Origin: Noviherbaspirillum sp.
GTDB lineage: Bacteria > Pseudomonadota > Gammaproteobacteria > Burkholderiales > Burkholderiaceae
Reading direction: 5' to 3'
DNA: 6,842 nucleotides
Assembly (NCBI GenBank): GCA_028292785.1
Contig: JAQGLQ010000398.1
Span: 1-6,842, forward strand
Under the pieces are notes generated by a model. It saw only the letters and a list, made by a program, of their open reading frames with translations, was not told the DNA's origin and did no database searches. Positions 5,965 through 6,842 of the stretch are shown in pieces (position 1 is the stretch's first letter; each line of letters opens with the position of its first letter). Made by a program: the position numbers and the translations under genes.

Positions 5965-6842
5965 ATGTATTCAATACAATCAAATTCTTTTTCCAAGTCC
6001 ATGCCTGACTTCCTCGTCAGTAATGTCGCCGCGATGAAGGTCTTTCTCTGCCTGGAGCTCAATCGCCATGACGAGTTGAACGATATCCTTCCGGAGCAAC
6101 TGTCGCTGGCAAGCCAGGGGAAGCTTTCATCTGACGAGCTCGTGCTCATTTTGTCGGGATGGGATCCCGGTCGCCATCCGCTGGTGCCGCACACGCCCGG
6201 GCTGTATAAAGCAGTCGAGGCCTGCAACACGGAATCCGTTGAGGTACTGCTTGCATGCATGCTGGAAGCTGCGTCAAAACGGCTGATCCGTCGTGACCAG
6301 TTCATCGAACTGATGGCCGGATATGACCCTGCTAAACAGCCTGCTCTGCAAAAGGCCTTGATCAGTGACGGCAAAATATCCTTGCACAAGGATCAACACG
6401 CGCGACTGATCCGGACCTATATCGCATTCGCATGCAGGGCACAGGAATTGTCGATCTTCGAGCCCATTGACCTCGTGTCATTCTTGCATGGCTATCCATT
6501 TCCAGTGCCGAATCTCGCCGCCGCACTCGCTTGCGGAGATGTGGTCCGTATCAATGCATTTCTCGACTCTGTTATCAGTGCCGCGCAGAGCGGCCATATC
6601 AGCTCGTATCATCTCCAGAAGATTCTCGTCGCATTGATGCCGAGGGATTCATGCGCGCTCAATATGATCATGGAGAATGGCTCGCATGGCGTTATAAAGA
6701 GTTATCTGGATCACTTGCTGGACGCTGCCCGTAAAAAACTCATCGACGCGGGGCAGCTTGAAGAACTGCTGTGGCCATGCAAGAAGGTGCCCGCCTTGAT
6801 GAAATCAATATTTTCCCGCTCGGGCGACGCAACGCGGCTATT
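5965..6842 (+). CDS. Tandem helical-repeat protein, effector-like (N-terminal 292 residues, cut by window edge)
   Basis: The function is not known. The reading frame is open from 5965 to the window edge with no stop. After a Ser/Asn-rich N terminus (MYSIQSNSFSKSMPDF), the protein consists of tandem repeats of about 46-57 residues. They begin near residues 21, 78 (PGLYKAVEACNTESVEVLL), 126 (PALQKALISDG), 182 (PNLAAALACGDVVRINAFL), 230 (CALNMIMENGSHGVIKSYL) and 276 (PALMKSIF). Each has a PxLxxA(L/V)-like helix, an amphipathic helix and an LIxxxxLxxLL-like end, as in long ankyrin-like repeats. From memory these resemble repeats in type III secreted effectors of the EspL/ShET2 type. There is no signal peptide or membrane segment. 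An in-frame ATG at 6001 is an alternative start, and neither start has a clear Shine-Dalgarno. GC is lower than in neighbouring genes (about 42-57% in sampled 60-base blocks), hinting at transfer. Confidence 0.75.
   Translation, partial: MYSIQSNSFSKSMPDFLVSNVAAMKVFLCLELNRHDELNDILPEQLSLASQGKLSSDELVLILSGWDPGRHPLVPHTPGLYKAVEACNTESVEVLLACMLEAASKRLIRRDQFIELMAGYDPAKQPALQKALISDGKISLHKDQHARLIRTYIAFACRAQELSIFEPIDLVSFLHGYPFPVPNLAAALACGDVVRINAFLDSVISAAQSGHISSYHLQKILVALMPRDSCALNMIMENGSHGVIKSYLDHLLDAARKKLIDAGQLEELLWPCKKVPALMKSIFSRSGDATRL

Noticed and set aside
5784..6008. Plus-strand open frame of 74 codons starting at TTG
   Set aside because: It uses a TTG start without a ribosome-binding site, overlaps the start of the repeat-protein gene in another frame, and shows no domain.

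Overview
The window looks like a chromosomal segment from a member of the Burkholderiales, probably Burkholderiaceae. The support is the protein style of the glutamate/aspartate transporter, a GC-rich base composition, and a candidate small RNA with the two-hairpin, anti-Shine-Dalgarno layout I associate with that order. No identity search was possible, so the genus is open.

Positions 1-2958 (minus strand) hold a glutamate/aspartate ABC importer operon in the classical order gltI-gltJ-gltK-gltL. GltI is the periplasmic binding protein, GltJ and GltK are the two permeases, and GltL is the ATPase, cut by the left window edge. gltJ, gltK and gltL are packed tightly (TAATG overlap, then a 10-base gap). 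gltI is separated from gltJ by 153 bases containing an intrinsic-terminator-like hairpin, which would let the binding protein be made in excess over the membrane parts. A sigma70-like promoter lies about 150 bases upstream of gltI.

Positions 2959-3364 are non-coding. They hold the most interesting feature: a probable trans-acting small RNA of about 60 nt on the minus strand (about 3108-3168). It has its own -10 element, an unpaired pyrimidine-rich 5' end complementary to Shine-Dalgarno sequences, a short hairpin, and a strong terminator hairpin. Its 5' end can pair over 12 bp, with one bulged base, to the ribosome-binding site of gltJ in the neighbouring operon. Two short palindromes nearby may be operators.

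Positions 3365-5557 (minus strand) encode a two-pass membrane protein with a periplasmic sensor region, HAMP, GGDEF and EAL domains. The signature residues for both making and degrading cyclic di-GMP look intact. It probably starts at a GTG preceded by a good ribosome-binding site.

Positions 5558-5964 are a divergent intergenic region that turns AT-rich near 5880-5910. From 5965 a plus-strand gene runs off the right edge. It encodes a soluble protein built of tandem, roughly 46-57-residue helical repeats that resemble ankyrin-like repeats of some type III secreted effectors. It has lower GC than its neighbours, a Ser/Asn-rich N terminus and no evident ribosome-binding site, and may have been acquired horizontally. 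Its function is unknown.
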